Below, piece after piece: positions 24,501-35,791 of a stretch of DNA of 64,000 nt. Each line of letters starts with the position of its first letter. The stretch's first letter is position 1. A program made the position numbers and the translations under genes. The stretch lies in NCBI RefSeq assembly GCF_030463565.1, contig NC_134653.1, forward strand, positions 32,177,150-32,241,149. Reading direction: 5' to 3'. The notes below the pieces were generated by a model. It was given only the letters and a program-made list of their open reading frames with translations. It ran no database searches and was not told the origin of the DNA. The stretch comes from Pelecanus crispus (Eukaryota; Chordata; Aves; Pelecaniformes; Pelecanidae).

Positions 24501-27500
24501 CCATTGGAAGGTAACTTGCATTTTTGGCTTTATACTCGGTTTGTAATCTGGGCTCAGTAAAAGCACCAAAGAGATTCATTTTGTGGTGTCCTCCCTCTCA
24601 AGCAAAGTGCTGCTTGTTTGCTTAGATACACAGAGAGAGAAACTGGGAGACTTGAGGAGATCTTGCTACCATCAGTGCAACTACAGCTTAGGGTTTGGGT
24701 TTCTTTTTTTTTTTTAATCAGCAATGTAAATACAAACTTGCAGCGCTGTACTTAGCATTGAAAACATCTGTAACATCAGACAAATATTAAGTCTGATGCT
24801 TCACCGTGTGCTCATGTGGCCACAGCTTCACAGTCATACTGGTTTTAAATGCTTAAATGATGCAAACACTTTGCAACAGGCTTGAAAGCACCTCAAGCAG
24901 GCGAGAGCAGACTCACCATGTTAACATTACTCCAGACAGGAATGTGGAGACGTAGTGATGAGATACCCACCAGCCTTTGATCCTGAACAGCAAAAACATG
25001 GCAGTTAGACAAGAAACATGGATTTTTAGCATTATAAGTCTGGCTTTAAAGGAGGAAAAAAAAAAAAAAAAAGAAAAAAAAAAAGATCCTGACTTGGGGG
25101 AGAATGGGGGCAGGGAAGAAAATAGATGGCCCAACTCAAGCAAAAGGGGTGCTGCAGAGCACTCTCCTGACAGTATGGCTTAGCTGGGGGCACAAATCCA
25201 CGACTTCTGGAGGGAGGCTCAGGACCAGGGCACATCTCGCGTGCTCCCACGAGCCCTCCAGCACAGCGAGAAGCAGCAGTCCCCACAGCACGACATACCG
25301 TGGTGACTAATGATGCACAAGTTTCAGCCCACACACCCCTTTTTTTTTTTTTCCATGCCGTGCAAATAAGTGACATTTCCAAGTACTTCCTATGAGGTGG
25401 CTGTTTCTTTCAGACAGGAACGCTGCAGAAAGCTCAGAAAATTACAGTAAAGTGAGCAAAGGCTGTAGCAAGGCAGAATCAAGAAGTGAAAAGCTGCCCC
25501 AGGGATGGTACTGCTTTGGAAACTAAGCCAACACGATGGGTTAATTTGGGGCATTTCCAACCAAAGGTGTGTGACCTCCAACACAAGACAGCACCGAGCC
25601 ACTGTGACCCACCTCTGTAGATGCAGCGAGCGCAGGCTCAGAGGTTTCTCTGCTGGCCTCAGGCAAGCTATTTTACATCCCCATGCTTGTTTTTTTCCTC
25701 TTAGTCTCTGGCCCCACAGCAATCCTCCCCCTCTCTGGAAAGCACCCCAAAACAAGACATCCCACCCGCAGCAGCCCTGGGGACAGCTGTGCTTGCGGAA
25801 GAGACTGCTTCATCCCTGCTGCCCGTGGTCAGTGCTGGGAACTGTGTCCTTGAGCAGCTCCCAGAAATCAGCACATTTTTAAGATTTTGCCCCAGGGCAA
25901 AGCAGGAGGGCCCTGATTTTCCCACCGTACATGCCACACCAGTGCCCACCTCCAGGCGGAAACCCCCTCTTGCATCAGGAGCAGGGGCCACAAGCATCCT
26001 GCCGGTAATACCAAGACAAGGCTCCCAGAAATGCTCCCTCCCATCCCCATTTCGAGGAGATCGTGGAAGCAACTGGCTTCAGAGAGGGAAGAGACTGGCT
26101 GAAACAAGGAGCCACAAGCTGCTCCCAGCTGATCGTTAGGCATTGCCACTTAATTAGGACAACACTGACTCCTGCCACTAACACAAGCACTGGTCCACCC
26201 CTGTTCACACACCAAGGGAGCATACAAGGTCTCTGTGCAGCATTCAGAGCAGGAATGAGTGCGTGAAGCTGGGCTAATGCGATGCTGCCCGCACAAAAGT
26301 TGGCAAACGATGCATTAGAAGCCAAATTAATTAATGCAACGGGGAGCTGCAAGTGTTGCAGCAGCAGCAGCAGCCACTCACCCAGCTGCAAACCGACATG
26401 CAGACTCATGCCTGGGAAGAGATGTGGCAATTGCTGCGGTTTCCCTGTGCCGGCCTATCTGGATGATGAAAACCAGGGACATGCAACCATCAGGTTATTG
26501 CTAAAATCTAACACCAGACTCCAGGTTGCACCCCTGCAAATAAGCAAGGAAGGGGCGATGCCAAACCAGCACAGATCCAACACAGCTTAAATGGGACACT
26601 AAAAAATTCCTGCAAAAGGAAGAACATCCTCTCCATGCTCATCTCATTTGCTCTTTCTAACGAGCTTTCCCACTTGAAAGCTCCTCATTCCCATCCAGGT
26701 TAAGTTACACAAGTGCAAACTCGAGCAATTTCTCGACTCAGACTTAATGGAGATGCTCCAAGAGTGATTCACCATCAGGACCTCAGCACCCTGCCTTAGG
26801 ATACTAAAAGTGCCATAAAGAAACGAGGGCCTGGAGTAAGGATTATCTTTTGGTTAACCTCCCAGGGTTTTACTTGCGTTCCCAGCTCTTTATGCAATTA
26901 TCTCCTAACTGCCAACTTTCCCTCAACGTGACTGTAATTTAGTCGAACACTTCAGGAGACGTGGCAGTGACCTGTGAGGCAGCCACGCTAACCGCAGGGC
27001 AGAGAGCCACTACCTTGGGTTGGTCCTTTCACCAAACACACACGCTTACACTCCAGACCACATTTACAACTAACCCGCAGCTACCAAGAACATCCAACAC
27101 TTTGGACAAAGAGCTTACGGACTTTTAGGAATTGCACCTTCTCCTCCCTCCCCAGATCTCAGGTGGCCACATCTGCCCTTGGAAGCAACCAGGGAGGGGG
27201 ACAGAGACAACAGACCCTGCAGAGAGACACCAGCATCTCAGATTTCCTAGGCTTCGGTGTGAAGCTGAATCCCCTTCTGTTGCTTGTTTTTCTTTAAAGG
27301 ACATTTCATGCTTTAAATAGTTTTTGCAGGTGGCACAGTACCTTGATCCATTGCTAATGAGAATGCTTTCCCGTATCGTCAGTGTGCAATAATACCATAC
27401 TAACAGAAAGTTAAACACTTCATCTGTCACCCTGTTAAACAGAAAAAACACACAGTTAAAAAAAAAAAACAAACCTGTTGATTATAAGACACATTAAAAA

Positions 27501-30500
27501 AAAAATTCCTATTTTTCCTCCCTCCCCTTGGGCAAATGAAAACCTGCCCCAAGTGAGCCATGGACACAAAACCCCAGTCCTGAACATCTCCAATCCACAT
27601 GCAGAGCCACGAGCATCGGCATAACCACTGGGCTCAGAGTCCTTTCCTCTGGGAAGTGCCCTGTGATATAACCCTGCAGATCTTGAGCCGATAAGCAGGT
27701 ACACAGAGATGACATTAATTCCTTCTGAAGGAGAGAAAGCACCATGGAAGCAGCAGATGATCCAATTTAGAGAGGCATTTCCAGGCTAATTCAATGAGGA
27801 GATTCCATGAGATCTATATAAATCCAATCAACTGAAAGAGCAGAAGAGCATTACACTCTGGGGGGGGGGGGGGGGAAAGCCTTTATTTTGCCATTTGCAG
27901 ACCCCTGAAGCCAGGGGGATTTGGGGCAGACTCTGTATATGGCAGCATTGTCCTTTGATTCAGTCACCCCAGACCCAGAGAGACCTCAGTGGAAGTGCCT
28001 GGCTCCAACACCTTCCTGTTTTTTAAGCAAAACTGAACAGTGGAAGCTTGTTGGTGCTCAGATACGTTATCGTGACCTAGAGATAACATTTCAGGTCTAA
28101 TCATTTCATGCAAATCCTCTCCTGTTGTGTTTGCAACCCCACAGCTGCAGCACGGTGCCAGTCCCTGCCTGGGACAACCCGTGAGGAAAACCAACTGCTT
28201 GTTCCCAAGCACAGCATGATGCCAGAAAAACAACAGATCGGGAAACACAGTGTTGGACTTCTCTTGGTTGCAAGAGACTCCAAAAAAAGTTAAACAAGGA
28301 AAAGCAAGCAGCTAAAATACAGGTCCTGCCAGCGTTGAAGAAGAGGTGCAGAAGCTGTCCTGCTGTCCAACTGCTCAAAGCCTAAGCACTGCCAGAGCCC
28401 ATCTCACCATCCTTAACAGAAGATAAGTTAGTTCAAACCCACCACATTTTCATTCAAAATACTTGATTAAAAGTAAAAACGCAGCTTACCTGTAGTGTAG
28501 AATAAACCTGCAGGCAACAGCCCCGAGTAACAAGATTATCGTCAGATAAAGTTTGAACTTCTCATACTCGTCCTTGTAGGCGAACCTGGAAGGGAACAGC
28601 CACAGCTTATGGACACAAACGAGTTTTCTACTGGAACGTGGCTTCACTTTTTTCAAACCAGATACAAATCCACATGCCAAGCCCAGAGACAGAGGTTTTG
28701 CTTGAAACATTTAGAAAACCAGTGGACAGCAGTGAAAGGCAGCATTCTGCCTGCAGGGTCCGTCTAGGCTGCACGACCATTATGCTGCAAGACAATGGCT
28801 TAAGTCCATAAGAGCTGGTTTCTGGGTTGGCATAATAAGATTTTTTAAAAAAAAAAAAGCCAACCCAAAAAACAACAACCCACACTCCATTTTCTGGAGC
28901 ACCATATGCCTAGAAGTCACAATACCATTTTTCATTGCAGAAAAAAACCAAACGCTTACAATTAAGGCAACAGGCTGCGCTGGGCTTAAAAGCAAGTGAT
29001 GGACAGAATCCATCCGAGCTACATGAAGCGTTAGCTTGGCCCCATGTCATGGTCCAACTTGCCCACCCTTGACATTTCATCTTTTATTAGATCTAAGAGA
29101 AACCCATTCCGGTCTCTGGACTTCAGTTCATATCCACAGCTGGCCCCAGAGAAACACAAATTCACACCCAAGGAAACACTCACTCACTTTGCTTGGTTAC
29201 TCAGGAGAGTTACATTCACGTTTCCCAGCACCAGATTTAAGTACAAGCTGGAAGACAAAAGACAAGAGCAGACCCAAGTAAGTCATCTTATTTGAACACT
29301 GCAGGATGACCCAGATCGGAGCTGAAGAGACCGGCATATCTGCCAAAGCCATATTTGCTGTAGGTTTTTAACTAAGGCAAACTGGAGAGATAGACTACAG
29401 AAGAGGATTTAAACGTGGAAAGATTGGTCAGTGTTTCCAAGAAGTCAGAAAAAAGGTTTATTTTCCTGGTCCCTTTTCTGCGCTACAGTCTAAGGACAAG
29501 ATACGTAGTGTGCACTGTCCAAAACCAAAAATAACAAGGAGAAATTGGAAGAAAAGTTTCTGACAGAAACTTCTGAGGGGCTGCAGCGTCGCACAGCCCT
29601 TGAGAACTGAAAAAAATCTGTCCTAGCAACCCCACTTGAAGCAAAGTATAAAATTTAACTCAGCTGAAAACACTATTTAAAAAAAAAAGAAAAGAGAGCA
29701 AATTCTTGTGCTGATTCAGTTTAAAAAAAAGTAGCACAGGAAAACATCAGTGTGAAACAGTGAATTGCATGATCTCTTGCCAATGCAGGGTTACTTCTAT
29801 TTTAACAAGAAAACCTGCACTGCCTACACGCAGTACATTTATATACACTTCCAGCTAATAAATTCTGTGTACAACTGACACAGCAGCTCAGCCAGAGATT
29901 TATGACTAATCCTGTTTTACATGAATTTCTTCAACATGCACATTATCCTTCAGGAACAACACCGCTGCAAACACTTAAAAAAATCAGCTTTCCCAGAGCG
30001 CACACCTCCCTGGCGAAGCACGTACCCGTTCTTCTTCGGCAAGTAGGCTTCCATGTCGAAGAAGGCATTTTGCCTCTCCTTGATCTGGGTGCTGATCTCC
30101 TGAATGAGAGCAAACTCTTCAGGACTCGCTCTGGGCTTGCACCTGCAAGAACACAGAAACAACATATTCCTGTTCATGTTTTTACCTCCTTTTTATTTAA
30201 AGGAAAATAATGTTGTCATAAAGTCCATGCTGTTAAAAAACTAACTGCGTGAGCTGAATGCCATTGCGCACTTTGCTCCTGTATTTCTCCAGCACCACTT
30301 AGCTTACCGTGATTTTATTTCACTGCCTGGTTTATGCCATTGTAGGTTATTTCAACCTGCTGATTGATAAATCAGCTTCTCTTTTCATCTCAGCTCAGTG
30401 ACAGGATCCTATGCTTCTTCCCTAGCAAAGCACTTAAGGAATATTCTGCTTTTTTGCTGGAACGCCTTCCACTTTGGGAACTTTGCGCACGGTTTCAGGC

Positions 30501-33500
30501 ACTGCTCTTGCAGAGGCTGCAGCTCTTTAGGCATGAAATATTTCAGATGTAACAAAACGCACAGCTGATGATTTACTGACAAACTGCGGATTTACCAATT
30601 AATGTAAAACAGAGAGCAGAACATAGCAGCGCTAGCAACCCGTGGTGTTGGAGGCGGTGCTTTCAGACCTGCACATAAGGAATTTAGCCCCTGGCTCCCA
30701 GGGATCAGCCAAGCAGCCAAAGACAGTTCCCTCCCATAAATCCACCCAGGAGCAAGTTATACCTTCAGGTTCAAGGACTGATGCTGCTCTTCCAGAACGG
30801 CTTACAGAGCAAAGCTTTGCTCACCTAGAAAAACACACGGACCAAGAGCTGTACGGTCCTGCAGCGTATGGCACATGCTGTAAGGATGGAGACTCACACA
30901 GGCTCCCCCAAAGATCTTTACTTACAGGACTCCATCTCTCATGGGGTTACGAACATTTTACCTGGCTGTGATAGATGGAGGCGACTCAAGAATAATACGG
31001 AGCAAAATTAGCAGCACAATGCAGATTGCGTGTTAAAATGCTAAAAATCCAAACATTTCAGCACTTTGGGAAGGGGAAACATCCCATCCCTGCCTCCTCC
31101 ACCCTCCAGGTCTCCTGTTACCGTTGCAGGCTGCGCTTCAGATCCCGTAGTGTCTTCTTCTGCCGGTGTATGGAGCTGCTGCAGGCTGTCTGCAAGCTGG
31201 TGACTTCTTCCAGTTTCTGCCTGTAAACTTTATGTGTTTCCTGCAGGAGAAGAGGAGATGATTGGTAGGAAGAGCCCTTCTAGGTTACATATTGCATTTG
31301 GTCCTCACCTCTGAAGGAAGCAAGCAAAACCCTGTTTTTCTGGGAGTCAACAGGCACCCCTGCAAATAAGCAAGGAAGGGGCGATGCCAAACCAGCACAG
31401 ATCCAACACAGCTTAAATGGGACACTAATAAATTCCTGCAAAAGGAAGAACATCCTCTCCATGCTCATCTCATTTGCTCTAACGAGCTTTCCCACTTGAA
31501 AGCTCCTCATTCCCATCCTACCCTGTAACGAAGCCCCTAATCTTCTGTTTGATCCCAATCTGTCCCCATCAAATGAGTGACTAAATCACAGAGCAGGAAC
31601 TCTGATTTCACAGCCAGATTAAATCAGGGGAGAAAAGAAGAAAGATGAGGACCCAGGGGGTGGGAAAGACACAAAACCAGCCACAAATCCACACCTTGGG
31701 GTTTAGATGCCTCCTGGCCACCACTGCCATCTCAAGCAACCTACGCCCATACTCTGGTTTAAGAGCTTAACCCATCCCTTCCCTGCGGCATTAGATGCTC
31801 CTGGAGAGGAACTTTATCACAGCTCATTGATCCTCTGAAGCCCTGAACTAGTGATTGACTGGCCGTAAGGAGGACACAGGAGCCAACTGCAAGCCCACCG
31901 AGAGATGCCTCTGCTCTCACACCCCTCCCTCTGCTCGGGAATAAATCTGCTCTGCTTTTCTGCCCTCTCCAATGATTTCACCACCTTCCCAAGTGCAGGG
32001 AGACCTCAGGAAGGTCTAACCAGACACCAAGCAATGCTCTCTGGGAAAATTTTAAGATCTATAATAACTTGGAAAAACAAGTTTTCAGAGTTAGTGCCAA
32101 GAGAAGGCGTGGGTTAAATGGCTATTTGCACGGCTGCTTCATCTACCGGCACATCAACAACCACCAAAATTACCACCAGGTTTCCCAGAGCATAAACACA
32201 GTGGTAAAACCATACAAAACAAATCCTCCTCATTAGGATCTGGCTGTTAGCTGTTCATTATTTACAGGAGCAATGCAAAACAGGCTCTGGTACCCAATTT
32301 AAAAACCTTAATAACCAAACTAACCATGTCCAGGCACTGCAGCTCTCACTGTTTCAGGATTGGTTTGGCTTTGCTTAGCCCAGGCAGGGCTTCAGGGCTC
32401 ACTGGATTGCACAGTAACTCCTTCTGCTTCTCTAGATGTCACGCAACGGCATCTTTTAAAAGGCTGGTTCAAAGGGTGTAAGAAGCTCTTTGCCAAAAAA
32501 GTGTTCAAGTATTTATTGGAAACACAAACAGGCAACTTGAGAACTGATAAATTCTACTGTTAGCCAAAAACATCAGGATAATGATTTCCAAATGACACTG
32601 GTATTTAGAAGAACATAACATTTGCTAGTAGCGAGGTTATTTATTCATCAAGGGAGGCAATTGCTTACAAAGGGGACCCACCAGCAGCGTAGGAAGCTCA
32701 GCACTGCCTTTACATTAACGCGTATAACCCGCAGGCCAAATACCTGCCCGGAGGGTCGGGTTTGGCCACAGCTCTCTCCACATAGGAAACAACGCACGCT
32801 GAAAAACAAAGGACCCGCGCACCAGGGAGAGGAGTATTTTTGCCCCGAGTTGACGAGCTCCCAGCAGAGGTGTCAGAGTTGCCTCTGCACCCAAGTTTAC
32901 AAGATTTACAGTGCCGGGGCCATGACTGCCCATCTTGTAAGTGGAAATCGCTCTGCCCAATTTGCCTGCAGACTAAGGGCAGGCAGCAGTCCAGCATGGC
33001 AGCCCCACGCCGCAACTGCTTTATGCTTTCTATAGGTACTCCAAGGTCTATTTTCCATTGCACTTGCAACAGCCCTGCATGTGGTCAGCACTTGTTCATT
33101 TGCAGGACTTAAATCACATTCACAGGGAGCCCTTGCAGGGCTTTTTCCCAATCAAAATCTGGTTTACATGTTCACATGCAAGGTTTAATTAAGAAGTTGT
33201 TGCAGGGGAACTTGCATTTTCCTATAGCATGGAAGACCACGGAGGTGCCACAGTCAGGGGAGGGGAGGTAAGAATCTGTGGCACTCCCTGCTCCAAAACT
33301 GCAATGCCCCACAGCTCTGAGCTCTCCGTCTCAGGCTGCTGCTCCAGCGACAAGGTGCTGTCCTGGCAACCCCAATTACAAAACCCCACAGACATGGCTG
33401 GTTAGAAGTGCTTTGCAAACCTGGATATCCCTCAACCCCATCTCATAGCTGGTCCTCACCGCCCCAAAGGGATGCTCAGTGCTGCTACGTGGCAGCACCA

Positions 33501-35699
33501 TCCCCTTCAAAGCCCCTCAAGTTGGAGCTCCCCACATACAAGCGTAGCCCCAAGTGCCCCGTGCCAGCCACCCAGCCCATCAGGGGCAGGAGCTACGACC
33601 GGAGTCCAAGGTCCTCCTCTGCAGAAGGAAGACACAGCCCCTGACCCAGAACTTACAATGCAATTATAAAATACGAGATGGGGCAGAAGTGCAATGAAAC
33701 AGAGATCGTTTTGCCTCACGGGGCCGGCACTGCTCTCAACACACAAAAAAATCTGCCCACCATCAATTTCTTTCCCCGCTGGCATTGCACAAGAGACCCT
33801 TTTAGTGGAGGTGACCAAAGTACCTTGGAAAACACCAACGGGGAGCTCCTTCCAAATGCAAGCAGCAGCTCCCGCATGGCCCCGGACCAGCATTTCCAGC
33901 CAGAGATGAGAGTCAGGCCAGCCAAAAAGGGCACTGAAGGGGGATGATGCAGGCATGGAGGGGGTCAGGTTGCTGCTGGGAAAACAACGCTCTTCAAGAG
34001 CAAAGGATGCTGCGAGTGTGTCCAAAAAGCCACGTGCAAGCATAAGCGTGAGCAGACACAGACATCAAAGTACTTTCTTACTAAACAGTTGGGATTTTTA
34101 CTCCACACATCAAGGTTTGACTTGGATCCAGTTGGGGAGCACAGAGCAGCTCCTCCAAAGCACACTGAAGCACGACCAGCATCTCGCAGAGCTACGTCCT
34201 CAGAACAGCGCCGCGTTCCCCTCTTCTGCAACGCCGCCTTCAGATATGAACTCAGCTTGTGAGCCCTGAAGTTCTCAGATAATGGATGTTATTCCAACTT
34301 TTCACCTCCCCAGCGCTAACCACCTGGGCAACGATACCTCATGCCACCAGCAGCTGCCAGCCCATCTAGAAGCACTTCTACTTTCCTTTCACGGCTGGGG
34401 AAACTGAGGCAGGGATACGTCATTGACATTTTGCTGTGGTTTAGGTCAGACTTAAGCAGCACGCTCAAGGAGAAGGCCGGTCGGCGCACACAGCAAACAA
34501 GTGATCAACAAAACCACGCCAGCTGGTGCTCCCCCCCAACGCCCAACCACCACCTTTCCTTCTGCTAACAAGCGTACAACCTGAACTGACTTTTAATTAA
34601 GACAACGAGCTAAATCTGGAAATCGCACTTTTTTTTTTTTTGCGGCGCACGTTCTGTTTAACAGCCTAAAAGTGGCTAACAGCCATGCGGAGCGAGAACA
34701 GCCGGTCGTGTTTTAAAACTGCCTTAAAGATTTAAAGCACGTGTATAGGTGCAGCATTGATGACATACAGGGAAAGGAAGGTTTCTGGAGATAAAAGCAT
34801 CTTGCAGAAACAGCTCTCAGCCCCCACTCTCATGTCCTTCTGTCCCTCAACACGCTTTTGCAAGGCGGACAAACAGCACTGGAGTCCCTGATGTCCCACC
34901 TCAGGAAATGAAACTCTGGCCAGGCGCTGCTTGCAGCACAGGCATTACCTGCGTCGCTCCTTGTGCCACGCAACGGGCGCACCAGAACGCCAGGTCCCCC
35001 TGCTCCAGCCTCGCTGGAGCGGGAACCGTGGCACCGCGTCCCCTCGGGTGCCTCATCACACTCACCCGGGGCACGGCCACGGTTTTGCACGGGATGTCCC
35101 GTGCGCGCGCAGCACGGGGTACCGGGGGGTACCGGTACATGGGGGTACCGGGGCACAGCGGTATTTCTGGGGTGCCGCGCGAGGATGCGCATCCACGCGC
35201 AGCTGTGCTTCGTGCATGCACCCCGGGCCTGCGGCGAAGGCGTCGAAGGCGTCGCGCACGCGTGGCCCGCCCGGGCGCAGCGAGGAGGGGGTGCGCCCTT
35301 CTGCACCCCTGGAAGCTGTGGGTGCCTCCCGGGGAAGCGGTCAGTGGAGGGGACCCCCGGGGGGTGCGCACCCCGCGCTGCCGGCCCCGGGCCCCCTCCC
35401 AGCCTGCGGCAGCGCGGCCGGGCCCGGGGGGAGCCCCGAGGGGGGGAGCCCGGGGCAGGGCGGGGGGGGGGGGGGGGGAGCCGGCGCCGCCCCCCGCCCC
35501 GTGCAGCGCCGCGCAAAGCGATGCAAAGCGAAGCCGGGGAAGGCAGCGCAGGGCAGGGGCAGAGAAGCAGCGGACGCGAAGCCGGGCGAGGCACCGCGAC
35601 GCCGCGCAGCCCCGCCGCCCCCCGCCTCACCTGGAGCTGCCGGAACTCCTCCTCCAGCTCCCGCCACTCGCCCCGGCACCGCTCCAGCTGCACCCTCAT
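21447..35699 (-). CDS. TMEM120B: TMEM120B, six-pass membrane protein (complete, 12 coding exons, 339 aa)
   Basis: Twelve minus-strand exons join with GT-AG borders into 1,020 nt and 339 residues, the length of human TMEM120B, with high identity throughout. An N-terminal coiled coil (about 1-100: [20 protein letters not shown], then KQ/KK-rich helices ending in [13 protein letters not shown]) precedes about six hydrophobic helices, near 134-153, 157-175, 190-210, 217-238, 262-282 and 302-325, and a short Lys-rich tail. Landmarks are [15 protein letters not shown] (187-201) and [10 protein letters not shown] near the end. Known of the family: TMEM120A/B lie in the nuclear envelope/ER and affect fat-cell differentiation. 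TMEM120A (TACAN) structures resemble ELOVL elongases and hold coenzyme A, and the claimed ion-channel role is disputed. The ATG at 35699 aligns with the human start; an in-frame upstream ATG lies at 35792. It is convergent with RHOF and divergent from MORN3. Confidence 0.97.
21880..21967 (+). mobile_element. CR1 LINE 3' end fragment (TMEM120B intron 11)
   Basis: The text shows the conserved CR1 tail: a GGTTGACAGTTGGACTGATG-like core, then GGTCCTTTCCAACCTTAATG and a decayed ATTCCTAG octamer. Only about 90 bp of 3' UTR survive, which is typical of 5'-truncated avian CR1 copies. It is antisense to TMEM120B. Confidence 0.85.
22041..22130 (+). mobile_element. CR1 LINE 3' end fragment (TMEM120B intron 11)
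   Basis: A second CR1 tail, 70 bp downstream of the first and in the same orientation, from a related but distinct copy: GGTTGGACTGGATGATCTTA, TTCCAACCTAAATG, then ATTCTGTG and ATTCTATA octamers. It is 5'-truncated. The two differ too much to be a tandem duplication. Confidence 0.88.
22796..22864 (-). CDS. TMEM120B: TMEM120B coding exon 11 (residues 280-302)
   Basis: The exon encodes [20 protein letters not shown] followed by EWQ, in whole codons. Its acceptor pyrimidine tract is preceded by a 26-base T run (minus strand), see 22879-22904. Confidence 0.96.
22879..22904. repeat. Poly-A/T run (26 bp) beside the exon 11 splice acceptor
   Basis: There are 26 uninterrupted A on the plus strand. 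On the transcribed strand this is T26, starting 15 nt upstream of TMEM120B exon 11, so it extends the polypyrimidine tract. Such runs are length-variable. Confidence 0.9.
23061..23125 (-). CDS. TMEM120B: TMEM120B coding exon 10 (residues 258-279)
   Basis: The exon encodes [20 protein letters not shown] followed by GH, matching human with a Phe for Cys change near the end. It is 65 nt long with a gtaagt donor. Confidence 0.96.
23548..23640 (-). CDS. TMEM120B: TMEM120B coding exon 9 (residues 227-258)
   Basis: The exon encodes [20 protein letters not shown] then [11 protein letters not shown]. It is one of the most conserved parts of the family, facing the aqueous side between helices. Confidence 0.96.
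   Translation of the reverse strand, partial: AASSSYSIIIKGAAFTDSVLWGRETTWTLQ
23893..23954 (-). CDS. TMEM120B: TMEM120B coding exon 8 (residues 206-227)
   Basis: The exon encodes [20 protein letters not shown] then Q and the first base of a split Ser codon. It has a TTTCAG acceptor and gtgagt donor on the minus strand. Confidence 0.95.
24917..24982 (-). CDS. TMEM120B: TMEM120B coding exon 7 (residues 184-206)
   Basis: The exon encodes [20 protein letters not shown] then LTW. The Trp-Trp and His-His pair lies in the part of the fold that in TMEM120A structures contacts coenzyme A (family knowledge). Confidence 0.95.
26528..26696 (+). repeat. 165-bp young duplication, copy 1 (TMEM120B intron 6)
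   Basis: It is almost identical to 31354-31518 in intron 1. By eye there is one base change (CTAAAAAATT against CTAATAAATT) and one 4-base indel. Both are in the same orientation, 4.8 kb apart, with unrelated flanks. The contents are not a known transposon to me: no CR1 tail and no terminal repeats. Confidence 0.93.
27342..27431 (-). CDS. TMEM120B: TMEM120B coding exon 6 (residues 154-184)
   Basis: The exon encodes [20 protein letters not shown] then [10 protein letters not shown], a membrane helix identical or nearly so to human. Minus-strand borders are AACAG acceptor and gtactg donor. Confidence 0.96.
27860..27875. repeat. Poly-G run (G16) in TMEM120B intron 5
   Basis: These are 16 consecutive G, an unstable homopolymer with G-quadruplex potential. 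Its true length may be misassembled. Confidence 0.8.
28490..28585 (-). CDS. TMEM120B: TMEM120B coding exon 5 (residues 122-154)
   Basis: The exon encodes [20 protein letters not shown] then [12 protein letters not shown], the end of the cytosolic linker and the first membrane helix. Confidence 0.96.
29188..29247 (-). CDS. TMEM120B: TMEM120B coding exon 4 (residues 102-122)
   Basis: A 60-nt exon encoding [20 protein letters not shown], unchanged from human at these positions. The borders are a CCAG acceptor and gtgagt donor. Confidence 0.96.
30026..30142 (-). CDS. TMEM120B: TMEM120B coding exon 3 (residues 63-102)
   Basis: The exon encodes [20 protein letters not shown] then [19 protein letters not shown], the second coiled-coil helix and the conserved [13 protein letters not shown] signature of TMEM120 proteins. 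Confidence 0.96.
31122..31240 (-). CDS. TMEM120B: TMEM120B coding exon 2 (residues 24-63)
   Basis: The exon encodes [20 protein letters not shown] then [19 protein letters not shown], coiled-coil sequence that tracks human exon 2. The donor is CG|gtaaca. Confidence 0.95.
31354..31518 (+). repeat. 165-bp young duplication, copy 2 (TMEM120B intron 1)
   Basis: This is the partner of 26528-26696 and lacks four bases present in that copy. TMEM120B exons 2-6 lie between the copies, so recombination between them would remove 482 coding nt and shift the frame. Confidence 0.93.
31519..34900 (-). other. TMEM120B: TMEM120B intron 1, body
   Basis: No further exon, RNA gene or clear transposon is visible in this part of the 4.4-kb first intron. 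The base composition rises to GC-rich from about 34.9 kb as the promoter island begins. Confidence 0.8.
35113..35155. repeat. Short GGTACC-containing tandem repeat
   Basis: GGTACC occurs at 35118-35123, 35128-35133 and 35144-35149 within a G-rich surround. It makes a small imperfect tandem array inside TMEM120B intron 1. Confidence 0.7.
35462..35478. repeat. Poly-G run (G17) near TMEM120B exon 1
   Basis: There are 17 consecutive G on the plus strand, 153 bp into intron 1 of the minus-strand gene (C-rich in the RNA). Homopolymer length is uncertain in any assembly. Confidence 0.8.
35631..35699 (-). CDS. TMEM120B: TMEM120B coding exon 1 (residues 1-23)
   Basis: The exon encodes [20 protein letters not shown] then QLQ and ends at a gtgagg donor. 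Human starts MSGQLERCEREWHELEGEFQ (from memory), which supports the ATG at 35699. The frame stays open upstream to another ATG at 35792, which would add 31 residues. Confidence 0.93.
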
Positions 35700-35771
35700 G
35701 GCGGGGGCTGCGCGGTGCAGCGCACCCGGCGGCGGCGGCGGCGCGAGCCCGCAGCCCCGGGGCCCGGGGGC

Positions 35772-35791
35772 CACGTGCGCCCCTGACGTCA
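35772..35791. promoter_or_regulatory. TMEM120B: E-box and full CRE in the TMEM120B promoter
   Basis: CACGTG (35772-35777) and the perfect palindrome TGACGTCA (35784-35791) lie 73-92 bp upstream of the start codon. A CRE this close to a CpG-island start site typically binds CREB/ATF factors and the E-box USF/MYC-type factors. Binding is inferred. Confidence 0.65.
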
